DNA from: Methylobacterium sp. W2
GTDB taxonomy: Bacteria; Pseudomonadota; Alphaproteobacteria; Rhizobiales; Beijerinckiaceae
Direction of reading: 5' to 3'
Length of the DNA: 64,000 nt
Assembly: GCF_020662345.1 (NCBI RefSeq)
Contig: NZ_VMOA01000023.1
Coordinates: 1 to 64,000 of the forward strand
The notes under the pieces are model-generated. The model saw only the letters and a program-made list of their open reading frames with translations. It did no database searches and was not told the DNA's origin. This document shows positions 8,315 to 16,343 of the stretch, piece after piece; position 1 is the stretch's first letter; every line of letters starts with the position of its first letter. Made by a program: the position numbers and the translations under genes.

Positions 8315-8398
8315 CATGGTCTCGCTGCGGCGCAGCATTAACCGAGGATTAACCAACTTCCGCTTCCATCGGGGCGACCACCCACGAGGAGAGCGCGG

Positions 8399-8881
8399 AT
8401 GATCCCTTTCGAACAGCAGGTGCGTGAGCGCGCCTATTACATTTGGGAAGGCGAGGGCCGGGTGTTCGGCCGCGCCGATGAGCATTGGCTGATGGCCGAG
8501 GCCGAGCTGGTCTCGATGCGTGGTCCGGCACCGGTCTACGTCCAGCCGGCGACCGCAGATCTGAGCTTGTCGCCGAGTCCGGCCAAGGTTCTAAAGCCTC
8601 GTGCCTCGCGCAGCGCCGCCGCCAAGGCCGTCTCTGAAAAGGCCGTCGCCGAGAAGACCGAGGCCGCTCCGCGTAAGCCCAGGACAGCGGCGGCGAAGTC
8701 GGCAACGACCCAGCCGACTTTCGCCAAGGTGGCCGCCCCCAAGGCGCCTGCCGCGAAGGCGCCCGCGACCAAGACGACAGCGACCAAGCCGGCAGCCAAG
8801 GCGACCCCGGCCGCGAAGTCCCGTGCCGTTTCCAAGCCGCGCGCCGCCGCTTCGATGGAATCCGGCGCCACCGTCCACTGA
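8399..8881 (+). CDS. DUF2934-type protein with histone H1-like Ala/Lys/Pro tail
   Basis: 160 residues. Residues 5-40 carry the DUF2934 signature (VRERAYYIWEGEGRVFGRAD, then EHWLMAE). From about residue 60 the protein becomes a low-complexity Ala/Lys/Pro/Thr region with AAK, APK and TKPAAK repeats, like the C-terminal tails of histone H1 and bacterial H1-like proteins, so DNA or RNA binding is plausible. A terminator-like hairpin follows at 8900. The tail repeats make length variation between strains likely. Confidence 0.75.
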   Translation: MIPFEQQVRERAYYIWEGEGRVFGRADEHWLMAEAELVSMRGPAPVYVQPATADLSLSPSPAKVLKPRASRSAAAKAVSEKAVAEKTEAAPRKPRTAAAKSATTQPTFAKVAAPKAPAAKAPATKTTATKPAAKATPAAKSRAVSKPRAAASMESGATVH

Positions 8882-8899
8882 CGCAGAACGGCTCCATTC

Positions 8900-8930
8900 A
8901 AGCCCGCTGCCTGTCATGGGCGGCGGGCTT
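8900..8930 (+). terminator. Rho-independent-type hairpin after DUF2934 gene
   Basis: AAGCCCGC and GCGGGCTT arms face each other across a short loop containing TGTCAT, followed by CTTC. The same loop occurs in the hairpin at 26168, suggesting a lineage-typical terminator style. Confidence 0.6.
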
Positions 8931-9643
8931 CTTCATGCGCGAGACCCGGTTCCCGGGCGCCGCCCCGCGATCCGCCACAGGCGCATTGCACGACCATGCG
9001 TGAGTGAGCAGGACGGCATTGAACCCCGCCACGGCCGGCCAGACCCCCGCCGTCCAGAACCATCCGCCGGCCGAGCCGAGGCAGCTCGAACCGAGGTGGT
9101 AAGCAAGGAGGCACAGGGACGCCGCATGGCCCTTGGACCCCGCCGCCATCCGGCCGGCCAAGCCGTTCGCCACCGGATGCGCCACGAGGAACCCGATCGT
9201 GACCGCCGCCACTCCGGCGATCATGCCGGGAAGCGAGGGCAGCAGCGTGAGGGCGATGCCCGCCGCCATGCAGAGGATCCCGGCGGCGAGGACAGGGCCG
9301 CGGCCGAACCGGTCCGCCATCAAACCCGCCGTCGAGGAAGACATCACCCAGAACAGGAACACGGCGAAGACCAGACTGATCTGGTCTTGGCCGAGGCCGC
9401 AGGACGGGGCGCTCAGGCGGAACGTCAGGTCGTTGAAGGTCGCGACGAAGACTCCGAGGTCGAGGAACCCGGTGGCGGAGAGCAGCAGCAGGCCGGGATT
9501 GCGCAGGTGCGCGGCCCAGGCTCCCCCATGATGGGCCGCGTCGATGCCCGAACGCCGGATGAAGTTGCGCCAGGGCGGCAGCAGCAGGGTGAAGCCGAAA
9601 GCCGCCGGGAGGTCGACGGCTCCGAGGGTGAACAAGGCCGTCC

Positions 9644-9747
9644 GAGCAGGTTTAGCAAAAGTGGTCGCCGGTTCTGCATCCTAAAACCTGCGACACTACA
9701 AAGGCCTAAGCGAGGTGAAGCGTTGGCTAGCCGACGCGAACCTGCTC
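9644..9747. repeat. Dispersed ~105-bp repeat, copy A (inside MFS pseudogene)
   Basis: Begins GAGCAGGTTTAGC and ends GCGAACCTGCTC, giving terminal inverted repeats GAGCAGGTT/AACCTGCTC. Near the right end is a hairpin GCGTTGGC-TA-GCCGACGC. Related copies occur at 11081 and 63469. The size, the inverted ends and the absence of coding capacity suggest a MITE- or REP-like non-autonomous element. No clear target duplication was found. Confidence 0.85.
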
Positions 9748-10410
9748 AAGAGGCGAATTGGGTGAGGGCACCCATGCCGAGCCGGCCCATCATGCCGCCG
9801 AAGACCGTGCCGCCGACATAGAAGCCCATCGTCGGCCCGAGGACACGCGGGTCGATCTCCTCGGCGAGGTAGAGCCATGGCCACCGCCGACACGCCGCCC
9901 AGCAAGAAGCCCTCGGCGGCCCGCAGCGCCAGGATGGCGTACCAACCCAGCACCAGGGCGCCGGCCATGTGGCGGAGGGCGCCCCCGGCCATGGACGCGA
10001 ACGCCAGGCCGCGACGGCCCAGAGCCTCGGAGGCCGGGCCGGCACAGAAAATTGAAAAGGCGAGGAAGCCGATGGTGAGCGAGAGCGCCAGGGACGCCTC
10101 CGAGGCGGTGATCCCGCATTCCGAAGTGAAATTCGGTAGGAGCGGCTGCACCGCGTCGCGCGGCGAGGGCGGGGAGAAGCCCGCCAAGGCCCATGGCGAG
10201 ACTGGTGCGCCGGTAGGCGGCGGTCCCACGCGCCACGACAGTGCCGGCGAGGCGATCATGACCGATCGCGTGGAACGCGGAATCTGGGTCGGGGAGATGT
10301 TGAGAGGGTAGGGGGAGGCAGCCCACGGGGAACGCCGCGACAACCTTTGCCGTTATACGGTGACAGCACCGATACGGGCCGATTCCCGGCCCGTCCTTCC
10401 GAGGCCCGTC

Positions 10411-10704
10411 ATGAAGACCGCCCTGTCCGCCTTGCTCGCCCTGACGATGGTGGCGGCTCCCGTTGCCGCCGAGGCCGGTCCCGGCCCCTATCGGGAGCGT
10501 CCGGTGGTGCGGGACATCGATTCCACCGGCGGCATCAGCGTGGGCGGCCGGGCACCGTGGAACCAGGCATGGGAATACGATTCGGGCAGCGACAACGACC
10601 GCCGCCCGGAATTGCCCTATTACCAGCAGGGGCGCGGACAGCAGACCGGTGGGCCGGCGCGCAACCTGCTCCCCGATGACGGGCTCCGGATCTTCCCTCG
10701 CTGA
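10411..10704 (+). CDS. Secreted hypothetical protein (97 aa)
   Basis: Starts MKTALSALLALTMVAAPVAA, a clear Sec signal peptide with cleavage near AEA-GPG. The mature part of about 75 residues is rich in Pro, Arg, Gly and Asp (VVRDIDSTGGISVGGRAPWN) with no Cys. It is probably periplasmic and disordered. No recognised family. Confidence 0.65.
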   Translation: MKTALSALLALTMVAAPVAAEAGPGPYRERPVVRDIDSTGGISVGGRAPWNQAWEYDSGSDNDRRPELPYYQQGRGQQTGGPARNLLPDDGLRIFPR

Positions 10705-10862
10705 GGCGTCTGTCTGGAACCGCTCTGCAAGCCACACATGACACAAATGCGTCAGATCCGGTCGTCGGCTATGAATAGTCGACGAAAGGGACTGGCGGAG
10801 GCGAACGTCTTCGCGTAGCCAACCGCCCGGGGAAAATGATCCCGAGCGACGGAACGCAGACC

Positions 10863-11072
10863 ATGGCGCAGCAAGCCCAGTCGAGCTTCGATTCTCAGCG
10901 TCCTTACGAGCGGATGGCGCTCCAGGACCAGGTCGAGGCCGCCGTCGAGGACGGCACGACCCCGATCAGCCGGCTGCTCCGGCTGATGTTCGCCGTCGAT
11001 GCGGATTCCACGGCCAACGAGAATCTGCGCCTGCGTCTGCGGGCACGCATTGGTGCCCCGCGCAGCGTCTGA
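10863..11072 (+). CDS. Small hypothetical protein (69 aa)
   Basis: 69 residues from the ATG at 10863; an in-frame ATG at 10836 (preceded by GGGGAAA) would add nine residues, and the choice is open. The protein is soluble, with a helical centre (MALQDQVEAAVEDGTTPISR and LLRLMFAVDADSTANENL) and a basic end. Eight bases after its stop the dispersed repeat copy B begins. Function unknown. Confidence 0.6.
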   Translation: MAQQAQSSFDSQRPYERMALQDQVEAAVEDGTTPISRLLRLMFAVDADSTANENLRLRLRARIGAPRSV

Positions 11073-11080
11073 TCCCCGCC

Positions 11081-11186
11081 TAAGCAGGATTTCGCAGAAG
11101 TAGCACCCGGTTCTGCGTTGAAAATTTGCGACACAGCAAAGTGGTGAGCAGGATGAAGCGTTGGCTTGCCAACGCGAACCTGCTTA
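11081..11186. repeat. Dispersed ~105-bp repeat, copy B
   Basis: Begins TAAGCAGGATTTCGC and ends CGAACCTGCTTA. It carries a perfect hairpin GCGTTGGC-TT-GCCAACGC near its right end. It lies between two convergent genes, and its last three bases supply the TAA stop of the minus-strand gene at 11184. Homologous to the copies at 9644 and 63469. Confidence 0.85.
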
Positions 11187-11462
11187 GCGCCGCCGCCGAG
11201 CGGTGCGTGGCTGCGAGCGCGCCATACACGCCATGTAGATCTGACGGCCGATGGCGTAGAGCCCGCTCCCACTCGGGTCGGGCGTGACGAACACCTTGGC
11301 GCGGGCCTCGTTACGACAGACTGCGTCCTGAGGGCTCTTGATCGGGGCCTCGGCATGGGTCGGCAACGCGATTCCCAATAATCCCACAGCGGCCATGCCG
11401 GCGATCCAGCCCCGTCGGCGCGCCGCCGCATTCCCCCTGCACGATCCGGCCGTTCCGCCCAT
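11184..11462 (-). CDS. Small secreted Cys-containing protein
   Basis: 92 residues, with a basic N-terminus (RRRGW) and a hydrophobic signal segment (MAAVGLLGIALPTHA) ending near residue 37. The mature part has two cysteines (DAVCRNEAR and IYMACMARS), spaced for a disulfide, and a basic C-terminal tail (RTARRRR). Its stop codon is formed by the end of repeat copy B, so the C-terminus may have been changed by that insertion. No family recognised. Confidence 0.55.
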   Translation of the reverse strand: MGGTAGSCRGNAAARRRGWIAGMAAVGLLGIALPTHAEAPIKSPQDAVCRNEARAKVFVTPDPSGSGLYAIGRQIYMACMARSQPRTARRRR

Positions 11463-11560
11463 GGTTTCCGCCCCCAGTCGTTACGGCTTAGGTAGAGCGG
11501 ATCGGCGGAAAAGCGCATCGGTATTATCCACTGAATAGCCGTTCCGGCAGGAAGCACCGC

Positions 11561-11869
11561 CTACGGCATGATCCAGAGGCAGGAGGCCTCCCCCGTCACC
11601 GCCAGACATTCGAACGGGGCTCCGCCGATCATGGCGCGGTGCTCGGGTGAGCCGACGCGATCACGGGCGATTCTGCGGCAACCGGGGTGACCGGTGAGAT
11701 CGGTGGACGCCGCGGCGGGATCGGATGGTATCCGTGCCATCAGGACACGCAGATGAACCAACGTATCGCAGGCGACGACGTCGCGCGGCGCGGCACCGCC
11801 GGCGCCGGCCGTCTTCGTCGCCGCCATGATGAGCAGGATGGCGAGTCCCCAGCGGTTCTGCGGCATCAT
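11561..11869 (-). CDS. Small secreted four-Cys protein, paralog of next gene
   Basis: 102 residues from the first of two adjacent ATGs; GAAGGAGG lies just upstream. A signal peptide covers about residues 1-22. The mature part shares a pattern with the product of 11979-12404: C-x2-L-x2-LR-x-L near the start, then Cys-x3-hydrophobic-x-RD-x-V, and VTGEASCLW at the end (VTGTSICSW in the paralog). Four cysteines are conserved, suggesting two disulfides in the periplasm. The pair arose by tandem duplication; function unknown. Confidence 0.65.
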   Translation of the reverse strand: MMPQNRWGLAILLIMAATKTAGAGGAAPRDVVACDTLVHLRVLMARIPSDPAAASTDLTGHPGCRRIARDRVGSPEHRAMIGGAPFECLAVTGEASCLWIMP

Positions 11870-11978
11870 GGGGTGGCCTCCTTCGGCTTTGCTCGACCGG
11901 CGGGGATATAGGGCACCCCCGGGTCCGGCTGCCGCGACCAATGAACCGTCTGCGGCCCGTGGCCGCCGGGATCCGCCG

Positions 11979-12404
11979 TCAGCGCTTGGCTTTGGCGGGA
12001 GGCGCCTTCTTGGCCGCGCGTGCAGGATCGGCCGGGACCACCGTTCCCGCGATGGTCCAGGAACAGATGCTGGTCCCGGTGACGCCGACGCAATCGTACT
12101 CGTTGCCGTTGAGCGCCGCGTGGTCGGTGATGGCATTGACCGTGTCGCGGCCGAGGAGGTTGCAGCTCAGATGATCGGCCTTGGGATCGGCCAGGGTCGC
12201 CGCCGCAATCTTCGCGTCGCCACCCGATTGCCGCAGGAGAAGGCGCAGATTGGCGAGCGACGGACAGCCGATCGCGGGCGCCGAGGCCGATGCGGAGGCT
12301 GGGGGCGCGGAAGTCTTGGCCGGCTGCGCTTCGACGCGCGGGCATCCTGTCGCGACGGCGAGGATCACGGCTGCCGGTAGGTGGCGACGATACCCGTTGC
12401 TCAT
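11979..12404 (-). CDS. Secreted four-Cys protein, paralog of previous gene
   Basis: 141 residues. The start ATG overlaps the stop of the deformylase-like gene (ATGA). A signal peptide (AAVILAVATGCPRVEA) is followed by an Ala/Ser/Pro linker and then the conserved domain: CPSLANLRLLLRQ, LSCNLLGRDTV, YDCVGVTGTSICSW. A Lys/Ala/Pro tail is extra relative to the paralog. The Cys after the hydrophobic segment might also be a lipidation site, but the lipobox is poor. Likely periplasmic. Confidence 0.7.
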   Translation of the reverse strand: MSNGYRRHLPAAVILAVATGCPRVEAQPAKTSAPPASASASAPAIGCPSLANLRLLLRQSGGDAKIAAATLADPKADHLSCNLLGRDTVNAITDHAALNGNEYDCVGVTGTSICSWTIAGTVVPADPARAAKKAPPAKAKR

Positions 12405-12901
12405 GCCGCCCGCCTCGCTTTGGCATAGCGCTTCACGGCCCGCTCCCGCCGAAGCCGCGACAGGCGCTCGATCCAGAAGATGCCGTCGAGTTGGTCGATC
12501 TCGTGCTGGAGGCAGGCTGCCTCGAACCCCTCCGCCTCGATCTCGTGCCCGGCCCCGCCGAGGTCGTCGTAGCACAGCCGCACCGTCACCGCCCGCTCCA
12601 CGACGTCCGTGACGCCGGGCATGGAGACGCTGCCCTCGGTCTGGGGAGCGGTTTCGTCCGACGTGAACGTGATCTGCGGATTGACGTAGATCGAAGCTGG
12701 CGTGCCCGGCTCCAGGCGCAGGGCCACCACGCGGGCGAGCCAGCCCACATGCGGCCCGGCCAGTCCGATGGCGGAGACGCGGGAGAGAGCCTCCACCAGC
12801 TCCGCAGCATCCCGCCGCAGCGCGTCGTCGAACACGGTGACCGGCTCGGCCCGCAAGCGCAGCCTTGGATCGGGATAGAGGATCAGCGACTGGACCGGCA
12901 C
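12401..12901 (-). CDS. Peptide-deformylase-like protein, metal ligands altered
   Basis: 166 residues from a GTG at 12901 that has a TGAGGTG sequence upstream; a TTG at 12964 would give 187. The fold signature of peptide deformylase is present, but all three motifs are changed. Motif 1 reads GLAGPH instead of GLAAxQ. Motif 2 reads EGSVS, so the metal-binding Cys is Ser. Motif 3 reads QHEIDQ, so the second metal-binding His is Gln while the first His and the Glu remain. Normal deformylase activity is therefore unlikely. It is coupled to the secreted four-Cys gene downstream. It may be a non-catalytic or repurposed paralog. Confidence 0.8.
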   Translation of the reverse strand: MPVQSLILYPDPRLRLRAEPVTVFDDALRRDAAELVEALSRVSAIGLAGPHVGWLARVVALRLEPGTPASIYVNPQITFTSDETAPQTEGSVSMPGVTDVVERAVTVRLCYDDLGGAGHEIEAEGFEAACLQHEIDQLDGIFWIERLSRLRRERAVKRYAKARRAA

Positions 12902-13022
12902 GGGGCAGGGCACCTCAGGGAATCGGCCGGGGCGTGGATACGCGATCGACCGGGCGGTGTCCAAGGCAGGGCAGGGGGAGGCCGGCTTGCGGATCGGTCA
13001 CGACCGGAGTGCCCCCCGATGG

Positions 13023-13466
13023 TCAGGGCTCGGCAAAGACCTCGCGCGCGACAGCGACGGCGTTGAGAGCCGAGGGAAATCCGGCATAGGGAATCATCTG
13101 CAGGATCGTCTCGATCAATTCCGTCTGGCTCACCCCCACACGCATGGCGGCCTTCATATGGACTTTGAGCTGGGGGCGGGCATTGCCCATCGCGGTTAGC
13201 GCCGCCACCGTGGCGATCTCGCGGGTCTTCAGATCGAGCCCCGGCCGCGTGAAGACGTCGCCATAGGCGAACTCGACGATGTATCGCCCGAGATCGGGGG
13301 CGATGTCGTTCAGGCTTTGAATGACGGCCTCGCCATGCGGGCCGCTGACCTTTTCGAGCTGGGCCAGACCGCGGGCATAGCGATCCTCAGGCGCCCGTGC
13401 CGGTCCCTCGGTCGCGAGCGGCAGTACCGCCGCACCCGCCATGATCGTGCGTCGATCCAGGGTCAT
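13023..13466 (-). CDS. Carboxymuconolactone decarboxylase-like protein with Tat-like leader
   Basis: 147 residues. The N-terminus has a twin-arginine-like leader (DRRTIMAGAAVLPLA). The rest matches the CMD/AhpD-like all-helical fold: FAYGDVFTRPGLDLKTREIA, VAALTAMGNARPQLKVH and VSQTELIETILQMIPYAGFP. There is no Cys-x-x-Cys, so peroxidase activity of the AhpD kind is unlikely; decarboxylase or other small-molecule roles are open. It starts inside the 3' end of the MerR gene and is probably controlled by that regulator. Confidence 0.8.
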   Translation of the reverse strand: MTLDRRTIMAGAAVLPLATEGPARAPEDRYARGLAQLEKVSGPHGEAVIQSLNDIAPDLGRYIVEFAYGDVFTRPGLDLKTREIATVAALTAMGNARPQLKVHMKAAMRVGVSQTELIETILQMIPYAGFPSALNAVAVAREVFAEP

Positions 13467-13824
13467 CGACCATTCCTTCCATGTCGCGATAGTGAGTGAT
13501 CTTGGCGTCGAGCGTCGTGATCAGCCCGACGATGTCGGCCTGCTTCTTGAGGAGGGTGGCCCGGTGCTCTTCGAGCATCTGTCGGCGCTCGCCCAATGTC
13601 ACAGCGCCCATGGACCTCAGGCGGCCGTATTCGAGCCTCTTGCGCATCGGCATGTCCATGGCCTGAAGCTTCTGAAGAAACGAAGCCCAGACGAGGTCAT
13701 CGAAACCGTAGCGTCTTCGCCCACCCCGGTCCCGCAATACTCGCGGCATGAGGCCGATACGCTCGTAATAGCGGATCGTATCGATGCTTAATCCGCTCTC
13801 TCTGGCAAAGTCGCTGATCCGCAC
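13387..13824 (-). CDS. MerR-family transcriptional regulator
   Basis: 145 residues from a GTG at 13824 with GAGGGGG upstream. The N-terminal winged helix is clear: RISDFARESGLSIDTIRYYE, then RIGLMPRVLRDRGGRRRYG. It is followed by a long dimerisation helix (about 75-120). The C-terminal tail contains H-D-H-G-G-C-G-G but no usual metal-binding Cys pair. The last 80 nt overlap the start of the CMD-like gene. In this family the pair is usually an inducible unit in which MerR binds the spacer of its own or the target promoter; the inducer cannot be inferred. Confidence 0.85.
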   Translation of the reverse strand: MRISDFARESGLSIDTIRYYERIGLMPRVLRDRGGRRRYGFDDLVWASFLQKLQAMDMPMRKRLEYGRLRSMGAVTLGERRQMLEEHRATLLKKQADIVGLITTLDAKITHYRDMEGMVDDPGSTHDHGGCGGTAARDRGTGTGA

Positions 13825-14049
13825 GGCGCAACCCCCTCGACGACCGGTTCTAGTTGTTGGAGCGCGCTCCAGGTCAACAGGGAATCGCCAACCATTGTCC
13901 ACGAAGTTTATGGTGGCGGTGCGTACCACCGCGAGATCGGGAACGGCGGCGCGAGGCGGGCCGGCGCCACCCCCGTACCTGCCTCGCCTTCCGCTTCCGC
14001 GCTCCATGCCGTAAGGCCGCGGGACACATCTCAGGACACCGACGCGCGC

Positions 14050-15672
14050 ATGATCCGCCTCGAGAAAATCGGCAAGCAGAACGGACGGCAGATCGTCTTC
14101 ATCGAGGCGTCCGCCGCGCTCCAGAAGGGCGAGAAGGTCGGCCTCGTGGGGCCGAACGGCGCCGGCAAGACCACCCTGTTCCGGATGATCACCGGCGAGG
14201 AGGAGCCCGACGAGGGCCAGGTCGCCACCGACCGGGGCATCACCATCGGCTATTTCAGCCAGGATGTCGGCGAGATGGCCGGCTGTTCCGTCGTCTCCGC
14301 CGTGATGGACGGGGCCGGCCCGGTGAGCGTGGTCGCCACCGAGCTGAAGCAGATCGAAGCCGGCCTCGCCGATCCCGACCGGATGGACGAGATGGATGCG
14401 CTCGTGGAGCGCTACGGCGAGGTCCAGGCCCGGTTCGAGGAACTCGACGGTTACGCCCTCGAAGGCCGGGCCTACGAGGTGCTGGCGGGCCTGAGCTTTT
14501 CCCAGGAGATGATGGACGGCGACGTCGGCAAGCTCTCGGGCGGCTGGAAGATGCGCGTGGCACTCGCCCGCATCCTTCTGATGAACCCGGACGTGATGCT
14601 CCTCGACGAGCCCTCCAACCATCTCGACCTCGAGAGCCTGATCTGGCTCGAGGCCTTCCTCAAGAATTACGAGGGCGCCCTGCTGATGACCTCGCACGAC
14701 CGCGAGTTCATGAACCGCATTGTCTCCAAGGTCATCGAGATCGATGGCGGCACCCTCACCACCTATTCGGGTGACTACGGCTTCTACGAGCAGCAGCGGG
14801 CCCTCAACGAGACGCACCAGCAGGCGCAGTTCGAGCGCCAGCAGGCGATGCTTGCCAAGGAGATCAAGTTCATCGAGCGGTTCAAGGCGCGCGCCTCCCA
14901 CGCCGCCCAGGTGCAGAGCCGGGTGAAGAAGCTCGACAAGATCGAGCGAGTGGAGCCCCCGAAGCGCCGGCAATCGGTGGCGTTCGAGTTCCAGCCGGCA
15001 CCGCGCTCCGGCGACGACGTCGTGATCATCAAGAACGTCCATAAGCGCTACGGCAGCCGCACCATCTACGAGGGACTCGACTTCTCCATCCGCCGCCGGG
15101 AGCGCTGGTGCGTGATGGGCATCAACGGAGCCGGCAAGTCGACCCTGCTCAAGCTCGTGACCGGCTCGACCCCGCCCGACGACGGCAGCATCGCGGTGGG
15201 GGGAAGCGTCAAGCTCGGCTACTTCGCCCAGCACGCCATGGATCTCCTCGACGGCGACCTCACCGTGTTTCAGGATCTGGAGCGCTCGTTCCCGCAGGCG
15301 GGGCAGGGCAGCTTGCGGGCGCTGGCCGGCTGCTTCGGCTTCTCGGGCGACGACGTGGAGAAACGCTGCCGCGTCCTCTCGGGCGGCGAGAAAGCCCGGC
15401 TGGTGATGGCGAAGATGCTGTTCGACCCGCCGAACTTCCTCGTCCTCGACGAGCCCACCAACCACCTCGACATGGGCACCAAGGAGATGCTCATCACCGC
15501 GCTCGCCAATTACGAAGGCACGATGCTGTTCGTGAGCCACGACCGGCACTTCCTCGCCGCCCTGTCGAACCGCGTCCTCGAACTCACCGCCGGCGGCATC
15601 CATCAATATGGTGGCGGCTACACCGAATACGTCGCGCGCACCGGCCAGGAAGCGCCGGGACTGCGGAGCTGA
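14050..15672 (+). CDS. ABC-F family ATPase
   Basis: 540 residues with two ABC cassettes and no membrane segment. Cassette 1: Walker A GPNGAGKTT (about 34-42), signature LSGGWKMR, Walker B VMLLDEPSNHLD. Cassette 2: Walker A GINGAGKST, signature LSGGEKAR, Walker B FLVLDEPTNHLD. Between them is the charged ABC-F linker (FIERFKARASHAAQVQSRVK). Proteins of this type act on ribosomes (EttA, YbiT, Uup classes); the LDEPTNHLD box in both halves is diagnostic. Which subgroup it belongs to is not decided here. It stands alone as a transcription unit. Confidence 0.92.
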   Translation: MIRLEKIGKQNGRQIVFIEASAALQKGEKVGLVGPNGAGKTTLFRMITGEEEPDEGQVATDRGITIGYFSQDVGEMAGCSVVSAVMDGAGPVSVVATELKQIEAGLADPDRMDEMDALVERYGEVQARFEELDGYALEGRAYEVLAGLSFSQEMMDGDVGKLSGGWKMRVALARILLMNPDVMLLDEPSNHLDLESLIWLEAFLKNYEGALLMTSHDREFMNRIVSKVIEIDGGTLTTYSGDYGFYEQQRALNETHQQAQFERQQAMLAKEIKFIERFKARASHAAQVQSRVKKLDKIERVEPPKRRQSVAFEFQPAPRSGDDVVIIKNVHKRYGSRTIYEGLDFSIRRRERWCVMGINGAGKSTLLKLVTGSTPPDDGSIAVGGSVKLGYFAQHAMDLLDGDLTVFQDLERSFPQAGQGSLRALAGCFGFSGDDVEKRCRVLSGGEKARLVMAKMLFDPPNFLVLDEPTNHLDMGTKEMLITALANYEGTMLFVSHDRHFLAALSNRVLELTAGGIHQYGGGYTEYVARTGQEAPGLRS

Positions 15673-15850
15673 GCGGGGAGAGGCCCCGCATCGTGCCCGA
15701 TTCTGCGAGTTGCGCCACCGGGGCGCTTTCCCGGCGGCCTGGAGCTCGGACGCTTCGCAACGTGTTGTGCTAGCCCCCCGGATCGGATCCCGCTTCGCTC
15801 CACCCGTCCGGGGAAGGAGAGCGCGTAGAGACAGCCCCAGGAGATCGACC

Positions 15851-16228
15851 ATGGATGCCAAGCTCGCGGAGATCGTCAGGGCGGCGGCGGCGCAGGCCCG
15901 GCGCCGGGCTCGCGCGTTCGACGCGTCGTCGTCGAAGGACGCGCTGCCCTGGGCGGTGATCGAGGCCTTCGACGACGACGTGCGCGGGCATGTGGAGCGC
16001 GACCGCCGCATCGAGGAGGAGCGTGACCGGGTTCTCATCGCCGCGGTCAATGTCGCCGAGACACCGCCCGAGGACGGTGAAGAGGCGGTCGGAGCCGTGC
16101 GGGATGCGCTCATCGATGCGATCGACTACCTCGAACAGGCCGTCCTGCGCTTCGGAAGCGTCAACCGTCAGGGAGCCAAGCTCGGCTACGGCGAGGTGGG
16201 ACAAAGGGTGACTGGCGGCAAAGGGTGA
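15851..16228 (+). CDS. Hypothetical acidic helical protein
   Basis: 125 residues from the ATG at 15851, with CAGGAG upstream. An Arg/Ala-rich N-terminal helix is followed by a strongly acidic middle (VIEAFDDDVRGHVERDRRIE and NVAETPPEDGEE) and a basic C-terminal tail. No membrane segment or known domain. A terminator hairpin lies between it and the convergent chemoreceptor gene. Confidence 0.6.
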   Translation: MDAKLAEIVRAAAAQARRRARAFDASSSKDALPWAVIEAFDDDVRGHVERDRRIEEERDRVLIAAVNVAETPPEDGEEAVGAVRDALIDAIDYLEQAVLRFGSVNRQGAKLGYGEVGQRVTGGKG

Positions 16229-16285
16229 CGGCCGGACGGTGAGGGCTTCATCCTCCGGGGGTGAACCCGGACGGTCGACATGAAA

Positions 16286-16315
16286 ACGGGCCAGGCTCCC
16301 GCGAGCCTGACCCGT
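16286..16315 (-). terminator. Rho-independent terminator of the chemoreceptor gene
   Basis: 13-bp stem (ACGGGYCAGGCTC arms with one G-U type position) closed by a 4-nt CCGC-type loop. Read on the minus strand it is followed by TTTTC, so it should terminate the chemoreceptor transcript 30 nt after its stop. Confidence 0.8.
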
Positions 16316-16343
16316 CCCATGGACCGCGTACGGTGGAGGCCGG

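Larger units (their letters stand above)
8898..10262 (-). pseudogene. Disrupted MFS transporter (YnfM/arabinose-efflux-like)
   Basis: Remnant of a 12-TM major facilitator transporter, read on the minus strand. Pieces in order: GTAAYRRTSLAMGLGG (near 10210-10260); after a frame change AVQPLLPNFTSECGITASEA through SEALGRRGLAFASMAGG to VSAVAMA; after a second frame change YLAEEIDPRVLGPTMG and GGTVFGGMMGRLGMGALTQF; then a 104-bp repeat (9644-9747) that brings an in-frame TGA; then the C-terminal half from LFTLGAVDLPAAFGF to about 8900. Two frameshifts plus an insertion mean it cannot make a full transporter. The downstream half remains open for 245 codons but would lack the N-terminal bundle. Confidence 0.85.

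Noticed and set aside
13387..16113. 908-codon minus-strand frame covering MerR and the ABC-F region
   Set aside because: Only its last 145 codons (MerR) are protein-like; the rest is antisense to the ABC-F gene.
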